This document shows, one piece after another, positions 1 through 7,507 of a stretch of 64,000 nt of DNA. Position numbers and translations under genes: made by a program. The first letter of the stretch is position 1, and each line of letters starts with the position of its first letter. The stretch covers positions 744,001 to 808,000 of the forward strand of contig NZ_AP026763.1 of the NCBI RefSeq assembly GCF_026000435.1, written 5' to 3'. Origin of the DNA: Vibrio sp. STUT-A11 (GTDB lineage Bacteria > Pseudomonadota > Gammaproteobacteria > Enterobacterales > Vibrionaceae). Under the pieces are notes generated by a model that searched no databases, was not told the origin of the DNA, and saw only the letters and a program-made list of their open reading frames with translations.

Positions 1-2
1 TC

Positions 3-95
3 GGACAGCAACACACAGAAATGAAGTTAGATGCTAACGCGTATTACCGACCTATTTTTCGTTTAGAAGGGAGTCCAAACATCGAACTGCGTTAA
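3..95 (+). CDS. 3' end of an unidentified gene (partial)
   Basis: One plus-strand frame is open from the window edge and stops with TAA at 93-95. It ends in about 30 residues finishing in PNIELR. The gene starts outside the window. I do not recognise the family from this tail. It may be chance, because only 90 bases are visible, but the same strand and the short distance to mltA fit a real upstream gene. Confidence 0.4.
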   Translation, partial: GQQHTEMKLDANAYYRPIFRLEGSPNIELR

Positions 96-163
96 ACGCA
101 TATTGGTTGCCATTGTTATTTAGCGCCGTTAAGTGAACGTAATTTCAAACATTGTCTGGACAA

Positions 164-192
164 TTGTGTATTTGCTCTCCTGCTATCATAAT
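164..192 (+). promoter_or_regulatory. Candidate sigma-70 promoter for mltA
   Basis: TTGTGT at 164-169 is separated by 17 bases from CATAAT at 187-192, about 140 bases before the mltA GTG. An ATTGTC-TG-GACAAT dyad (151-164) touches the -35 and could be an operator. This is read by eye from hexamer similarity only. Nothing else stands out in positions 96-332. Confidence 0.35.
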
Positions 193-332
193 GTTAATAC
201 GAAACTAATTGTATTAAATGGCAGCAGGTAGAATTACTGACTTAGTTTTGAAACACTTTGACGCCGCTTTTCAATTGCGTTGCCTGTCTTTGTTTGCCAT
301 CCTTTTACTATCTTTTATTACGGAATAATTAC

Positions 333-1436
333 GTGCTAAAAAAAGTCCTTCCTATTGTTACTTTGAGCCTACTTTTTGGTTGTGCTCAAAAGAATGATCT
401 TGCCCAGCAATATGTAGATGGTGAGTTTCCTCAAATCCTCAATAAAGTGGATGTGGTTGAGTCGAATAAACCTCGCGACTTTACCGAGTTCAACAAGCAG
501 GTTGAACAGGTTGTGATGAAGTCGCCTTCCATGGCGAAGATGTACCAACCTCTTTATCACAGACTCAGTGAGTGGGCTCAGCAAAGTGGCGACACCAGTG
601 TTCTTAGTGCTTACGGTATTCAAGCTGCGCAACTTGGTGGTGGCGACAAGAAAGGCAACGTATTGTTCACCGGTTATTTCTCTCCGGTGATGGAACTGCG
701 TCATCAGCCAAATAACATCTTTAAATATCCAGTCTATGGCAAGCCTAATTGTTCATCTAACTGTCCGACGCGTGCCGAGATCTACGATGGTGCATTAGAT
801 GGTAAAGGTCTGGTGTTGGGTTACGCGCCTAACCGCATCGATCCATTTATGATGGAAGTACAAGGCAGTGGTTACGTACATTTTGAAGATGATGACACGT
901 TGGAGTACTTTGCGTACGCAGGAAAGAACAACAAAGCCTACGTCAGTATCGGGCGAATTTTGATTGAGCGCGGTGAAGTGCCACGTGAAGAAATGTCGAT
1001 GAAAGCGATTAAAGATTGGGTGATGGCTAACGATGAGGCGACCGTTCGTGAGCTGCTTGAACAGAACCCATCTTACGTGTTTTTTGCCCCTAAATCAGAA
1101 GCACCAGTGACAGGCTCGGCAGGCATTCCGTTATTACCAATGGCATCGGTAGCGGGGGATCGTTCAATCCTGCCTATGGGAACGCCGGTTCTGGCTGAAG
1201 TCCCACTACTCAATGCGGACGGAACCTGGAGCGGTGCACATCAATTGCGCATTCTGTTGGTACTCGATACAGGCGGTGCGGTGAAACGTAACCACTTGGA
1301 TTTGTATCATGGTATTGGTGCAAGAGCGGGAATCGAAGCCGGGCATTACAAACACTTTGGCCGTGTGTGGAAGCTAGGGTTGGAAAACACGCCGACGCAA
1401 GCGCCTTGGGCTTTGTCACCAGAAAAGATACAATAG
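333..1436 (+). CDS. mltA: Membrane-bound lytic murein transglycosylase A
   Basis: This outer-membrane lipoprotein cleaves the glycan strand between MurNAc and GlcNAc, leaving 1,6-anhydro ends. I chose the GTG at 333 because it begins a typical lipoprotein signal (VLKKVLPIVTLSLLFGCAQ) with the lipobox Cys at residue 17. The in-frame ATG at 258 would add 25 residues before it. The protein is 367 residues, the usual MltA length. The C-terminal 3D domain with DTGGAVKRNHLD begins near residue 312 and carries the catalytic aspartate region of the family. A strong intrinsic terminator follows before tcdA, so mltA is probably transcribed alone. The muropeptides it releases are the substrates of AmpG, encoded at 10222-11574. 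Confidence 0.93.
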   Translation: MLKKVLPIVTLSLLFGCAQKNDLAQQYVDGEFPQILNKVDVVESNKPRDFTEFNKQVEQVVMKSPSMAKMYQPLYHRLSEWAQQSGDTSVLSAYGIQAAQLGGGDKKGNVLFTGYFSPVMELRHQPNNIFKYPVYGKPNCSSNCPTRAEIYDGALDGKGLVLGYAPNRIDPFMMEVQGSGYVHFEDDDTLEYFAYAGKNNKAYVSIGRILIERGEVPREEMSMKAIKDWVMANDEATVRELLEQNPSYVFFAPKSEAPVTGSAGIPLLPMASVAGDRSILPMGTPVLAEVPLLNADGTWSGAHQLRILLVLDTGGAVKRNHLDLYHGIGARAGIEAGHYKHFGRVWKLGLENTPTQAPWALSPEKIQ

Positions 1437-1482
1437 TGGATTGATAAGAGAGAGGAACGTCCTCTTGTCTAGACTTTTTCTC

Positions 1483-1517
1483 AAAGAGTGCGTATAAATC
1501 GCACTCTTTGTTTTTCT
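1483..1517 (+). terminator. Intrinsic terminator after mltA
   Basis: A perfect 10-bp stem (AAAGAGTGCG with CGCACTCTTT) encloses a 7-base loop and is followed by GTTTTTCT. It lies between mltA and the chosen tcdA start at 1539. This also argues against the longer tcdA reading that would start inside the stem at 1488. Confidence 0.8.
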
Positions 1518-1538
1518 ATCGATCATCTGGATTTCAAT

Positions 1539-2348
1539 ATGCGCGAACTCGATACTCCGGCCTCTGACAACTACAATCAACGCTTTGGCGGCACTCGTCG
1601 TCTTTATGGTAACAGCGAAGTCGAAATTCTTCGTGCTGCGCATGTGTGTGTGATTGGTATTGGTGGTGTTGGCTCGTGGGCAGTAGAAGCACTTGCACGT
1701 AGTGGTATTGGTGAACTGACGCTGATTGATATGGACGATGTGTGTGTGACGAATATTAACCGTCAAATCCACGCCATGTCAGGTACTGTTGGCCAAAGCA
1801 AAATTGAAGTGATGGCAGAGCGCGTTAAGCTGATTAACCCAGAATGTAAGGTGAATCTGATTGATGATTTCATCACGCCAGACAACCAGCATGAATACCT
1901 GAGCAAAGAGTATGATTACGTGCTGGATGCGATCGACAGTGTGAAAGCAAAAGCTTCTCTGTTGGCTTACTGCCGTAGTAACAAGATTAAAGTAATCACT
2001 ACCGGTGGCGCGGGTGGTCAGGTCGATCCAACACAAATCATGGTGGCGGATCTGACCAAGACGATTCAGGATCCACTGGCTAAGAAGATTAAAGACACCT
2101 TGCGTCGTCATCATAACTTTCCAAAGAATCCTGCGCGTAAATTCGGCATTGACTGCGTGTTCTCTACCGAGCAGCTAAAATACCCACAAGCGGATGGTTC
2201 AGTCTGTGGCGTGAAGTCTACGGCGGAAGGTCCGAAACGAATGGATTGCGCAAGCGGATTTGGCGCGGCAACCGTGGTGACTGCAACATTCGGCTTTGTC
2301 GCGGTTTCACGCATTGTGGAAAAGCTGATCCAAAAGTATAAGAAGTAA
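1539..2348 (+). CDS. tcdA: tRNA threonylcarbamoyladenosine dehydratase TcdA (CsdL)
   Basis: This ATP-dependent E1-like enzyme cyclises t6A37 of tRNA to ct6A. The protein is 269 residues. It has a nucleotide-binding GIGGVGS at about residues 40-46, a DMDDVCVTNINRQ segment, and the family signature KRMDCASGFGAATVVTATFGF near the C-terminus. The ATG at 1539 was chosen over 1488 because the upstream stretch is the terminator hairpin. It lies 22 bases upstream of csdE on the same strand. CsdE and CsdA are known to pass sulfur to TcdA in E. coli, so the neighbourhood supports the same module here. Confidence 0.95.
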   Translation: MRELDTPASDNYNQRFGGTRRLYGNSEVEILRAAHVCVIGIGGVGSWAVEALARSGIGELTLIDMDDVCVTNINRQIHAMSGTVGQSKIEVMAERVKLINPECKVNLIDDFITPDNQHEYLSKEYDYVLDAIDSVKAKASLLAYCRSNKIKVITTGGAGGQVDPTQIMVADLTKTIQDPLAKKIKDTLRRHHNFPKNPARKFGIDCVFSTEQLKYPQADGSVCGVKSTAEGPKRMDCASGFGAATVVTATFGFVAVSRIVEKLIQKYKK

Positions 2349-2370
2349 TAACACAGAGAAGTAGGGCATC

Positions 2371-2817
2371 ATGACTGACTTTCCAGTTTCACCATTTGGT
2401 TCAGAAATAACGAGTGATGATATCGTCGCGACGATGCAGCAATTTAAAGGTTGGGAAGATCGCTACCGTCAGGTTATCCAATGGGGGAAAAAATTGCCTC
2501 AAATGCCTGAGGAGCTGAAATCTGACCAAGTCACAGTATCAGGCTGTGAAAGCTTAGTTTGGCTGGTTAGCAAGCAGCAGGATGGCGTTTGGCATTTCTG
2601 CGCGGATTCTGATGCACGTATTGTCCGTGGTTTGATTGCTTTGGTCATGGCGGCGTATGACGGAAAAACCGCTGAGCAAATCCAAGCGTTTGACATCGAT
2701 GCGTATTTTGAACAGTTAGGTTTGATAGCCCATTTGAGTCCATCTCGTGGCAACGGGCTGAAAGCGATTGTTGAAGAAATAAAGGTCCTAGGTAGAAAAG
2801 AAGGCTCTAGGTCCTAG
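2371..2817 (+). CDS. csdE: Cysteine desulfuration protein CsdE (SufE family)
   Basis: This sulfur acceptor works with cysteine desulfurase CsdA. The protein is 148 residues. The acceptor cysteine is Cys59 in VSGCES, in the position expected for SufE/CsdE. It follows tcdA closely and converges on csdA. The last residues (after about 139) and the TAG stop lie inside a dispersed repeat that starts around 2784. The C-terminal tail GRKEGSRS is therefore probably donated by the repeat and need not be conserved. Confidence 0.93.
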   Translation: MTDFPVSPFGSEITSDDIVATMQQFKGWEDRYRQVIQWGKKLPQMPEELKSDQVTVSGCESLVWLVSKQQDGVWHFCADSDARIVRGLIALVMAAYDGKTAEQIQAFDIDAYFEQLGLIAHLSPSRGNGLKAIVEEIKVLGRKEGSRS

Positions 2818-2986
2818 AAAAAAAGGAATACAGAGCGCTTCGCTTACGGATTACAGAATACGGGTTGAACTGTCTGTACTCCGTATTTTGTAATCCAAAA
2901 CAGCAAACATCGATGCCAACATTGGAACACTGAAGCCTTGAGTATCACGCCTAAGACCTAGGATCTTTTCTTTTCCCTAGTCCCTT
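2784..2986. repeat. Dispersed palindromic repeat between csdE and csdA
   Basis: Its left end carries GGTCCTAG twice (2784-2791 and 2810-2817) flanking a GAAAAGAA-like stretch. Its right end carries the inverted counterpart ACCTAGGATCTTTTC...CCCTAG (about 2957-2980). Inside lies a 16-bp stem, 2848-2863 pairing with 2881-2896, with one G-U-type mismatch. The element covers the csdE stop codon and ends just before the csdA stop codon. No coding capacity is visible. I recall similar CTAGGTCCTAG/AAAAGA elements from other Vibrio genomes, but copy number cannot be tested here. Confidence 0.7.
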
Positions 2987-2988
2987 CC

Positions 2989-4200
2989 TTACAACATATC
3001 GACCGCTTTCTCGACTGCTGCAATCAGCCTCTCAACATCTTCTTCCGTGTTATAAATACCAAAAGAGACGCGTACTGTTCCTTTAACCTTAAGTGCATCC
3101 ATTAACGGGTGGGCACAATGGTGTCCCGCACGTACAGCGATACCTTGCTGGTCGAGCAGCGTCGCGATGTCTTGATGATGCACACCGTCCATTACAAACG
3201 TCAGTACCGATGCCTTCGGCTGGTAACCAAGGATGCGGATATCATCCAATTGGCTAAGTGCTTGATAGGTTTTGTGTTGTAGAGCATGCAGGTGATCTTC
3301 GACTTCTTGGTGATCAAACCCCTGATACCACTCAATCGCTTTTGCGAGAGCTATCGCGCCAGCGACGTTCGGAGTGCCCGCTTCGAATTTTCCGGGTAGC
3401 GCAGAAAAGGTGGTTTTCTCAAACGACACTTTTTCTACCATTTTTCCGCCACCGTGCCATGGAGGCATGGCTTCTAGTAGCGCTAACTTGCCGTAAAGCA
3501 CGCCAATCCCGGCTGGGGCATAAAGCTTATGACCGGAGAAAACGTAAAAATCGATGTCCAGTTCAGCAAGGTTCAGCTGCTCATGCACGATACCTTGAGC
3601 GCCGTCCACCACGACAACCGCACCGAACTGATGCGCCAGGGTGGTAATTTCTTCGATGGGCTGACGCGAACCGGTGACGTTAGTGATTTGTGCACACGCC
3701 ACAATCTTACAGCGTTCAGACAACAGCGACTTAAATGCTTCCAAATCAAACTGACAATTGGAAGTCATTGGCACTTTAACGACTTTTGCTCCGGTCTGCT
3801 CAGCAACAATTTGCCATGGCACGATGTTGGCGTGATGTTCCATCTCGCTGATCAATATCTCATCGCCTGCTTGTAAGTTACTACGAGCATAGGTCTGAGC
3901 GATCAAATTGAGCGCTTCTGTCGCTCCGCGTGTCCAGATGATTTCTTTTGAACTGGCCGCGCCGATAAAACGGGTGACGGTTTCACGAGCCGCTTCGAAC
4001 TGGCTGGTGGCGTTGGCGGTTAAGCTGTGACTGCCACGATGAACGTTAGCATTTTGAGCACTGTAATAATGACTGATAACGTCAATCACACATTGAGGCT
4101 TTTGCGTGGTTGCAGCACTATCAAGGTAGACCAAAGGCGTGTCATTAATTGACTGATTTAAAGCGGGAAACTGCTTACGGACCGCATTGACGTCAAACAT
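2989..4200 (-). CDS. csdA: Cysteine desulfurase CsdA
   Basis: This PLP enzyme removes sulfur from L-cysteine as a protein-bound persulfide and hands it to CsdE. The protein is 403 residues. The PLP lysine is Lys225 in FSGHKLYAPAG, the PLP-stacking histidine region is EMEHHAN near 120-123, and the persulfide cysteine is Cys362 in VRAGHHCAHP. The pattern is that of group II (SufS/CsdA) desulfurases. Its ATG overlaps the yajL stop by one base (TAATG), so csdA is the distal gene of a panE-yajL-csdA minus-strand operon. It converges on tcdA-csdE. Confidence 0.95.
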   Translation of the reverse strand: MFDVNAVRKQFPALNQSINDTPLVYLDSAATTQKPQCVIDVISHYYSAQNANVHRGSHSLTANATSQFEAARETVTRFIGAASSKEIIWTRGATEALNLIAQTYARSNLQAGDEILISEMEHHANIVPWQIVAEQTGAKVVKVPMTSNCQFDLEAFKSLLSERCKIVACAQITNVTGSRQPIEEITTLAHQFGAVVVVDGAQGIVHEQLNLAELDIDFYVFSGHKLYAPAGIGVLYGKLALLEAMPPWHGGGKMVEKVSFEKTTFSALPGKFEAGTPNVAGAIALAKAIEWYQGFDHQEVEDHLHALQHKTYQALSQLDDIRILGYQPKASVLTFVMDGVHHQDIATLLDQQGIAVRAGHHCAHPLMDALKVKGTVRVSFGIYNTEEDVERLIAAVEKAVDML

Positions 4201-4799
4201 TACTCTTCACCAATTTTGTGATAGTGCAAAGTCGGAATGGTCACCATAGGTTCGGCGATAGTCCACGCATGTTTTTTGCCGGAGAGCTTAATGATCACTT
4301 CCATCGCAAATTCTAACGCTGTTCCCGGCCCCTGACTGGTGATCAGGTTATGGTTAATATCGATAGTCACGCGTTTGCTTCGCCAGTTCGCTTCAGGAAT
4401 GTGTGACTGGAAACTTGGGTGACAGGTCATTAGCGCTTTCGGGAATAGATCATGATGTTGTAGCACCAACGCTGGAGCTGCACAGATAGCCGCAACCAGT
4501 TTTCCTTCATAAATATGTTGTTTGAGGATTTCTATCATGACCGTGCTGTCGCGAAACACTTCCGAACCGCCGACACCGCCCGGCAGGGCAATGACATCAA
4601 ACTCGTCATCGGCGATATCGACCAGTTTGCAATCCGCGGTTAGCGTGACGCCACGAGAAGCTTTCATCGTTAAAGCCCCATCGAATGCTGCACTGGCTAC
4701 AGTCACGTCATATCCAGCTCGAACCATCATATCGATGATGGTCACGGCTTCCATTTCTTCGGTACCTGGAGCGATAGGTACTAAGATTTTTACACTCAT
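4200..4799 (-). CDS. yajL: DJ-1/PfpI-family protein YajL
   Basis: The protein is a DJ-1 superfamily member of 199 residues, associated with protection against oxidative and carbonyl stress. The conserved nucleophile is Cys106 in AAICAAPA, with acidic partner Glu15 in GTEEMEAV. Its start overlaps the end of panE by four bases (ATGA) and its stop overlaps the csdA start, so the three genes are translationally coupled. Family assignment is firm. The biochemical role (chaperone, deglycase or other) is debated for the family. Confidence 0.9.
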   Translation of the reverse strand: MSVKILVPIAPGTEEMEAVTIIDMMVRAGYDVTVASAAFDGALTMKASRGVTLTADCKLVDIADDEFDVIALPGGVGGSEVFRDSTVMIEILKQHIYEGKLVAAICAAPALVLQHHDLFPKALMTCHPSFQSHIPEANWRSKRVTIDINHNLITSQGPGTALEFAMEVIIKLSGKKHAWTIAEPMVTIPTLHYHKIGEE

Positions 4800-5689
4800 T
4801 GTTCTGTCCAGCTTTTTTCTATCTGTTTAATGCGTTGGTAAAGACTGAGATTCTCAGGTATCTCGATGTGGTGTTTCTCTGCAGTTTGCAATAAATAACC
4901 AGTAATAAAGTCGATTTCGGTGCGTCGCTGGTGGTAAACATCCTGTCTCATCGAAGAGTAATTCTCAGCGGTAGCATTGACGACTTGCATGATAACCCCA
5001 AACAAATTGTCGAACTCAGTATCGAGCCCTTCTTTATTCATTACCTCAACCAATTCACGCGTAATGTTTCTCAGCGTATCCTGAAACTCCTGCTGTGCAA
5101 GCGCGCCATTTTTGTATTGATGGATAGCGGTTAATGGATTAATTGCACAGTTGATAGCGAGTTTAGTCCACAATGCTGCATTGATATTTGGGTTCCATCC
5201 CACTTCAGGTAGGGCGTGATGCATTACTTCCTGCAAAAACTGACACTGTTCGCCCAAATTATTGAAGCCGCCTAACTGTGTGTTGCCATGACCTGTATGC
5301 AACACTTTTTGTTTGCAAGGTTTGTAGGCACCGTGAGTCGTGGTCGCTAAAACGATCGGATTGTTCTTAAGCGTTTCTGAAACGCGTTGTGCGGTTCCCA
5401 TGCCGTTATGCATGAGCATCACGATTGTGTCGGGATGAAGATGTTCAAGCAGAGGAGAAATGGCTTCTTCGACTTGCCACGCTTTGACGGTCACCACAAT
5501 CAAGTCAGCACTTTTTACACAAAGAAGGTGATTATTTAGGAAAGTGTCACTGACTGAGTCATCAAGTTGCAACGAAAGCTGAGTTTCCGAACTTCTGCTC
5601 CAAAGAGACACATTATGTCCTGCTTGCTTTAATTTTGTTGCCCAGAGTGAGCCGATAGCTCCGGGACCTAAGATGACAATATTCACCAA
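4796..5689 (-). CDS. panE: 2-dehydropantoate 2-reductase
   Basis: This enzyme reduces ketopantoate to pantoate with NADPH in pantothenate/CoA synthesis. The protein is 297 residues, the usual PanE/ApbA length. The N-terminal Rossmann motif is ILGPGAIGSLWA (about 6-17). The conserved TKLAINCAINPLTAI segment holds the catalytic lysine in the C-terminal domain. It is first in the minus-strand set with yajL and csdA, overlapping yajL by four bases. Confidence 0.92.
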   Translation of the reverse strand: MVNIVILGPGAIGSLWATKLKQAGHNVSLWSRSSETQLSLQLDDSVSDTFLNNHLLCVKSADLIVVTVKAWQVEEAISPLLEHLHPDTIVMLMHNGMGTAQRVSETLKNNPIVLATTTHGAYKPCKQKVLHTGHGNTQLGGFNNLGEQCQFLQEVMHHALPEVGWNPNINAALWTKLAINCAINPLTAIHQYKNGALAQQEFQDTLRNITRELVEVMNKEGLDTEFDNLFGVIMQVVNATAENYSSMRQDVYHQRRTEIDFITGYLLQTAEKHHIEIPENLSLYQRIKQIEKSWTEQ

Positions 5690-5744
5690 ACGCTCTCAAT
5701 AAAAAGGTTTGCTGCAAGGATAATGAGGGGAAAAAGGAAAGCAA

Positions 5745-5772
5745 ATAAAAAATGGCGCCAATCGGCGCCATT
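5745..5772 (-). terminator. Intrinsic terminator after ompK
   Basis: The stem AATGGCGCC (5751-5759) pairs with GGCGCCATT (5764-5772) around a 4-base loop. Read on the minus strand it is followed by TTTTATTT. It lies 24 bases past the ompK stop. Confidence 0.85.
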
Positions 5773-5795
5773 TCTGAAGAAACTTGTTGGTTCTA

Positions 5796-6587
5796 TTAGA
5801 ACTTGTAAGTTACCGCTACGTAGTGACCGAAACCAGTAGAGTCTACGCCGCTAGTATCTTTGATACCGTAGATGTTTTTGAAACCTTTCAGACCGTAACC
5901 AACTGCAAAGCGGTCAGAGTGCCAGTATAGGCCGTTGAACATTGCGCCGCCGTAGCTAGAGCTTGCGTACTCATCTTTCATACCAAATTGCCAGTCGATG
6001 TAACCTTGGTAAGAGATGAATGAACCGTTCTCGAAGAAGTAGAATGGTTTGAACCAGTTGGTTGCAAAGTGGTAACCGTTCCAGTCTTTATCGTTGCCGC
6101 TGTAGGTTCCGTATAGGTTTACACCTACTTTACCAAGCCATGGAACCATAACATCAGAACCTAGACCGATTTTCTGATTGTTTACACCAGAGTTACCACC
6201 CCACTCGATAAGAGATGCAACGTAAAGCTCTTGAACTGGACCGAAAGAAAGATCTTTACCAGTTAGTGCGTCAAGAGACATACGTGGCGCGAACTTCATG
6301 AACATCTTTTCAGCGCCAGCTTTATCACTGCCTGGATCTGACGTTAGGTTGAATACGTCAACGTAACCGTAAAGATCGAAGATACCAGAGCGACCGCCAA
6401 ATTCCATTTCTAGGTAGTCATGGTTTGAGCCATCAGGAAAACCAGGAAGTTCGTTAAATGCACCCATAAGGTTGAACTGCATCCACTTGTAATCGTTTTT
6501 GTGGATATCGCCGTCAGAGTAATCAGCTGCCATAACTGGAGCTGAAGTAGCCGCTAGAAGGCCAAGAGCTAAAAGTGATTTACGCAT
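5796..6587 (-). CDS. ompK: Outer membrane protein OmpK (Tsx-like nucleoside channel family)
   Basis: This outer-membrane beta-barrel is known in vibrios as the receptor of broad-range vibriophage KVP40 and belongs to the Tsx nucleoside-channel family. The protein is 263 residues with a signal peptide cleaved after about residue 20 (SAPVMA/ADYSDG). It ends in an aromatic YKF, the usual barrel-insertion signal. Repeated aromatic/glycine beta-strand patterns run throughout. It is transcribed alone, with its own terminator and a CRP-like site in the upstream intergenic region. Codon use is that of a highly expressed gene. Confidence 0.93.
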   Translation of the reverse strand: MRKSLLALGLLAATSAPVMAADYSDGDIHKNDYKWMQFNLMGAFNELPGFPDGSNHDYLEMEFGGRSGIFDLYGYVDVFNLTSDPGSDKAGAEKMFMKFAPRMSLDALTGKDLSFGPVQELYVASLIEWGGNSGVNNQKIGLGSDVMVPWLGKVGVNLYGTYSGNDKDWNGYHFATNWFKPFYFFENGSFISYQGYIDWQFGMKDEYASSSYGGAMFNGLYWHSDRFAVGYGLKGFKNIYGIKDTSGVDSTGFGHYVAVTYKF

Positions 6588-6713
6588 AAGGGGACTCTCT
6601 ATGTTTGTAATATTTCAGAATAAGCAATCTGTGCTGCGTTTTCCTAGTGGCGGGAATAATAGCGATAATAATCCCAAAAGAAAGTGATAAGAGGTGCAAA
6701 ATAAAACCTTTTT

Positions 6714-6729
6714 AGTGATCAATGTCACA
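6714..6729. promoter_or_regulatory. CRP-cAMP binding site in the ompK upstream region
   Basis: AGTGA-TCAATG-TCACA matches the CRP consensus TGTGA-N6-TCACA at nine of ten positions. It is centred about 134 bases before the ompK ATG and about 190 before the divergent gene, so ompK is the likelier target. The rest of this 323-base intergenic region holds the ECF-type promoter of the divergent operon and no other gene that I can see. Confidence 0.6.
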
Positions 6730-6856
6730 AAGGTGTTCTTATTTACGGAACTTTTTGTTTATTGCATTTTATTGCATTAAATGTGTGATTTGGATCGTTT
6801 GCGTGGCGATTTTCGCGACTTTTTAAGCCAGTCGATTAACCAACACAAACCGTTAG

Positions 6857-6885
6857 TGATCGGAGTGAGCAGAGTTTCGTAATAA
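6857..6885 (+). promoter_or_regulatory. Candidate ECF-sigma promoter of the LON/DUF4397/sigma/anti-sigma unit
   Basis: TGATC (6857-6861), 18 bases, then TAATAA (6880-6885) would give a start near 6891, about 20 bases before the first gene. TGATC with an 18-base spacing to a TA-rich -10 resembles promoters described for Rhodobacter RpoE, whose anti-sigma factor is ChrR. The same type of sigma/ChrR pair is encoded at the end of this unit. The match is by eye and could be chance. Confidence 0.45.
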
Positions 6886-6910
6886 TCATTGAACCAAAGA
6901 GGACTTATTG

Positions 6911-7507
6911 ATGAACGAAGTTATGTTATTTCCACTTACTTCAGTTGTACTTCCTGAAGGCAAGATGAATCTACGTATTTTTGAGCCTCGTTACATACGC
7001 ATGGTGAAAGAATGCTGTTCAAAAAATATGGGATTTGGCGTCTGTCTGGTAGGTAACGGCGGCGATCCAAAAGAAGTTGGAAATGTTTCTTCGATAGGTT
7101 CGCTAGTTCGTATTGTTGATTTTGAAACATTAAGTGATGGGCTTCTAGGAATCACGGTGGTTGGTGAAAAGCGCTTTAAAGTACAGCGCCTTAGAGCAGA
7201 TGATGATGGTTTACGACATGCAGAAGTCGAGTGGATGGCTAATTGGGCTGATAACGGTGAGCTGCACAGCTTTGAAGGTTTAAGTCAACAGTTGGCTTGC
7301 ATTTATGAGGAGTTTCCTCAACTTGGGTCACTTTATGAGCATCGCTTTTATGATGACCCGGCTTGGGTTACCCAGCGCTGGCTCGAGTTATTGCCGTTGG
7401 ATTGTCGTCTGTTCGAACAGTTGGTGGGAGCAGAGGATTGTCTGCCAGCATTGCAGTTTTTACATCAAGCACTTGAAGCCCCTACAAGCAAAGAGGCACG
7501 GTTATGA
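6911..7507 (+). CDS. LON peptidase substrate-binding-domain protein
   Basis: This 198-residue protein consists of the Lon N-terminal substrate-binding domain alone (start MNEVMLFPLTSVVLPEGKMNLRIFEPRYIRMV). It has no AAA+ or protease domain. The ATG at 6911 fits an AGAGGA ribosome site at 6898-6903, better than the TTG one codon earlier. It overlaps the next gene by four bases (ATGA), so the two are coupled. Stand-alone LON-domain proteins have no settled function. Here it is first in a unit ending in an ECF sigma and ChrR pair, suggesting a role in the stress response or in regulator turnover (inference). Confidence 0.85.
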   Translation: MNEVMLFPLTSVVLPEGKMNLRIFEPRYIRMVKECCSKNMGFGVCLVGNGGDPKEVGNVSSIGSLVRIVDFETLSDGLLGITVVGEKRFKVQRLRADDDGLRHAEVEWMANWADNGELHSFEGLSQQLACIYEEFPQLGSLYEHRFYDDPAWVTQRWLELLPLDCRLFEQLVGAEDCLPALQFLHQALEAPTSKEARL

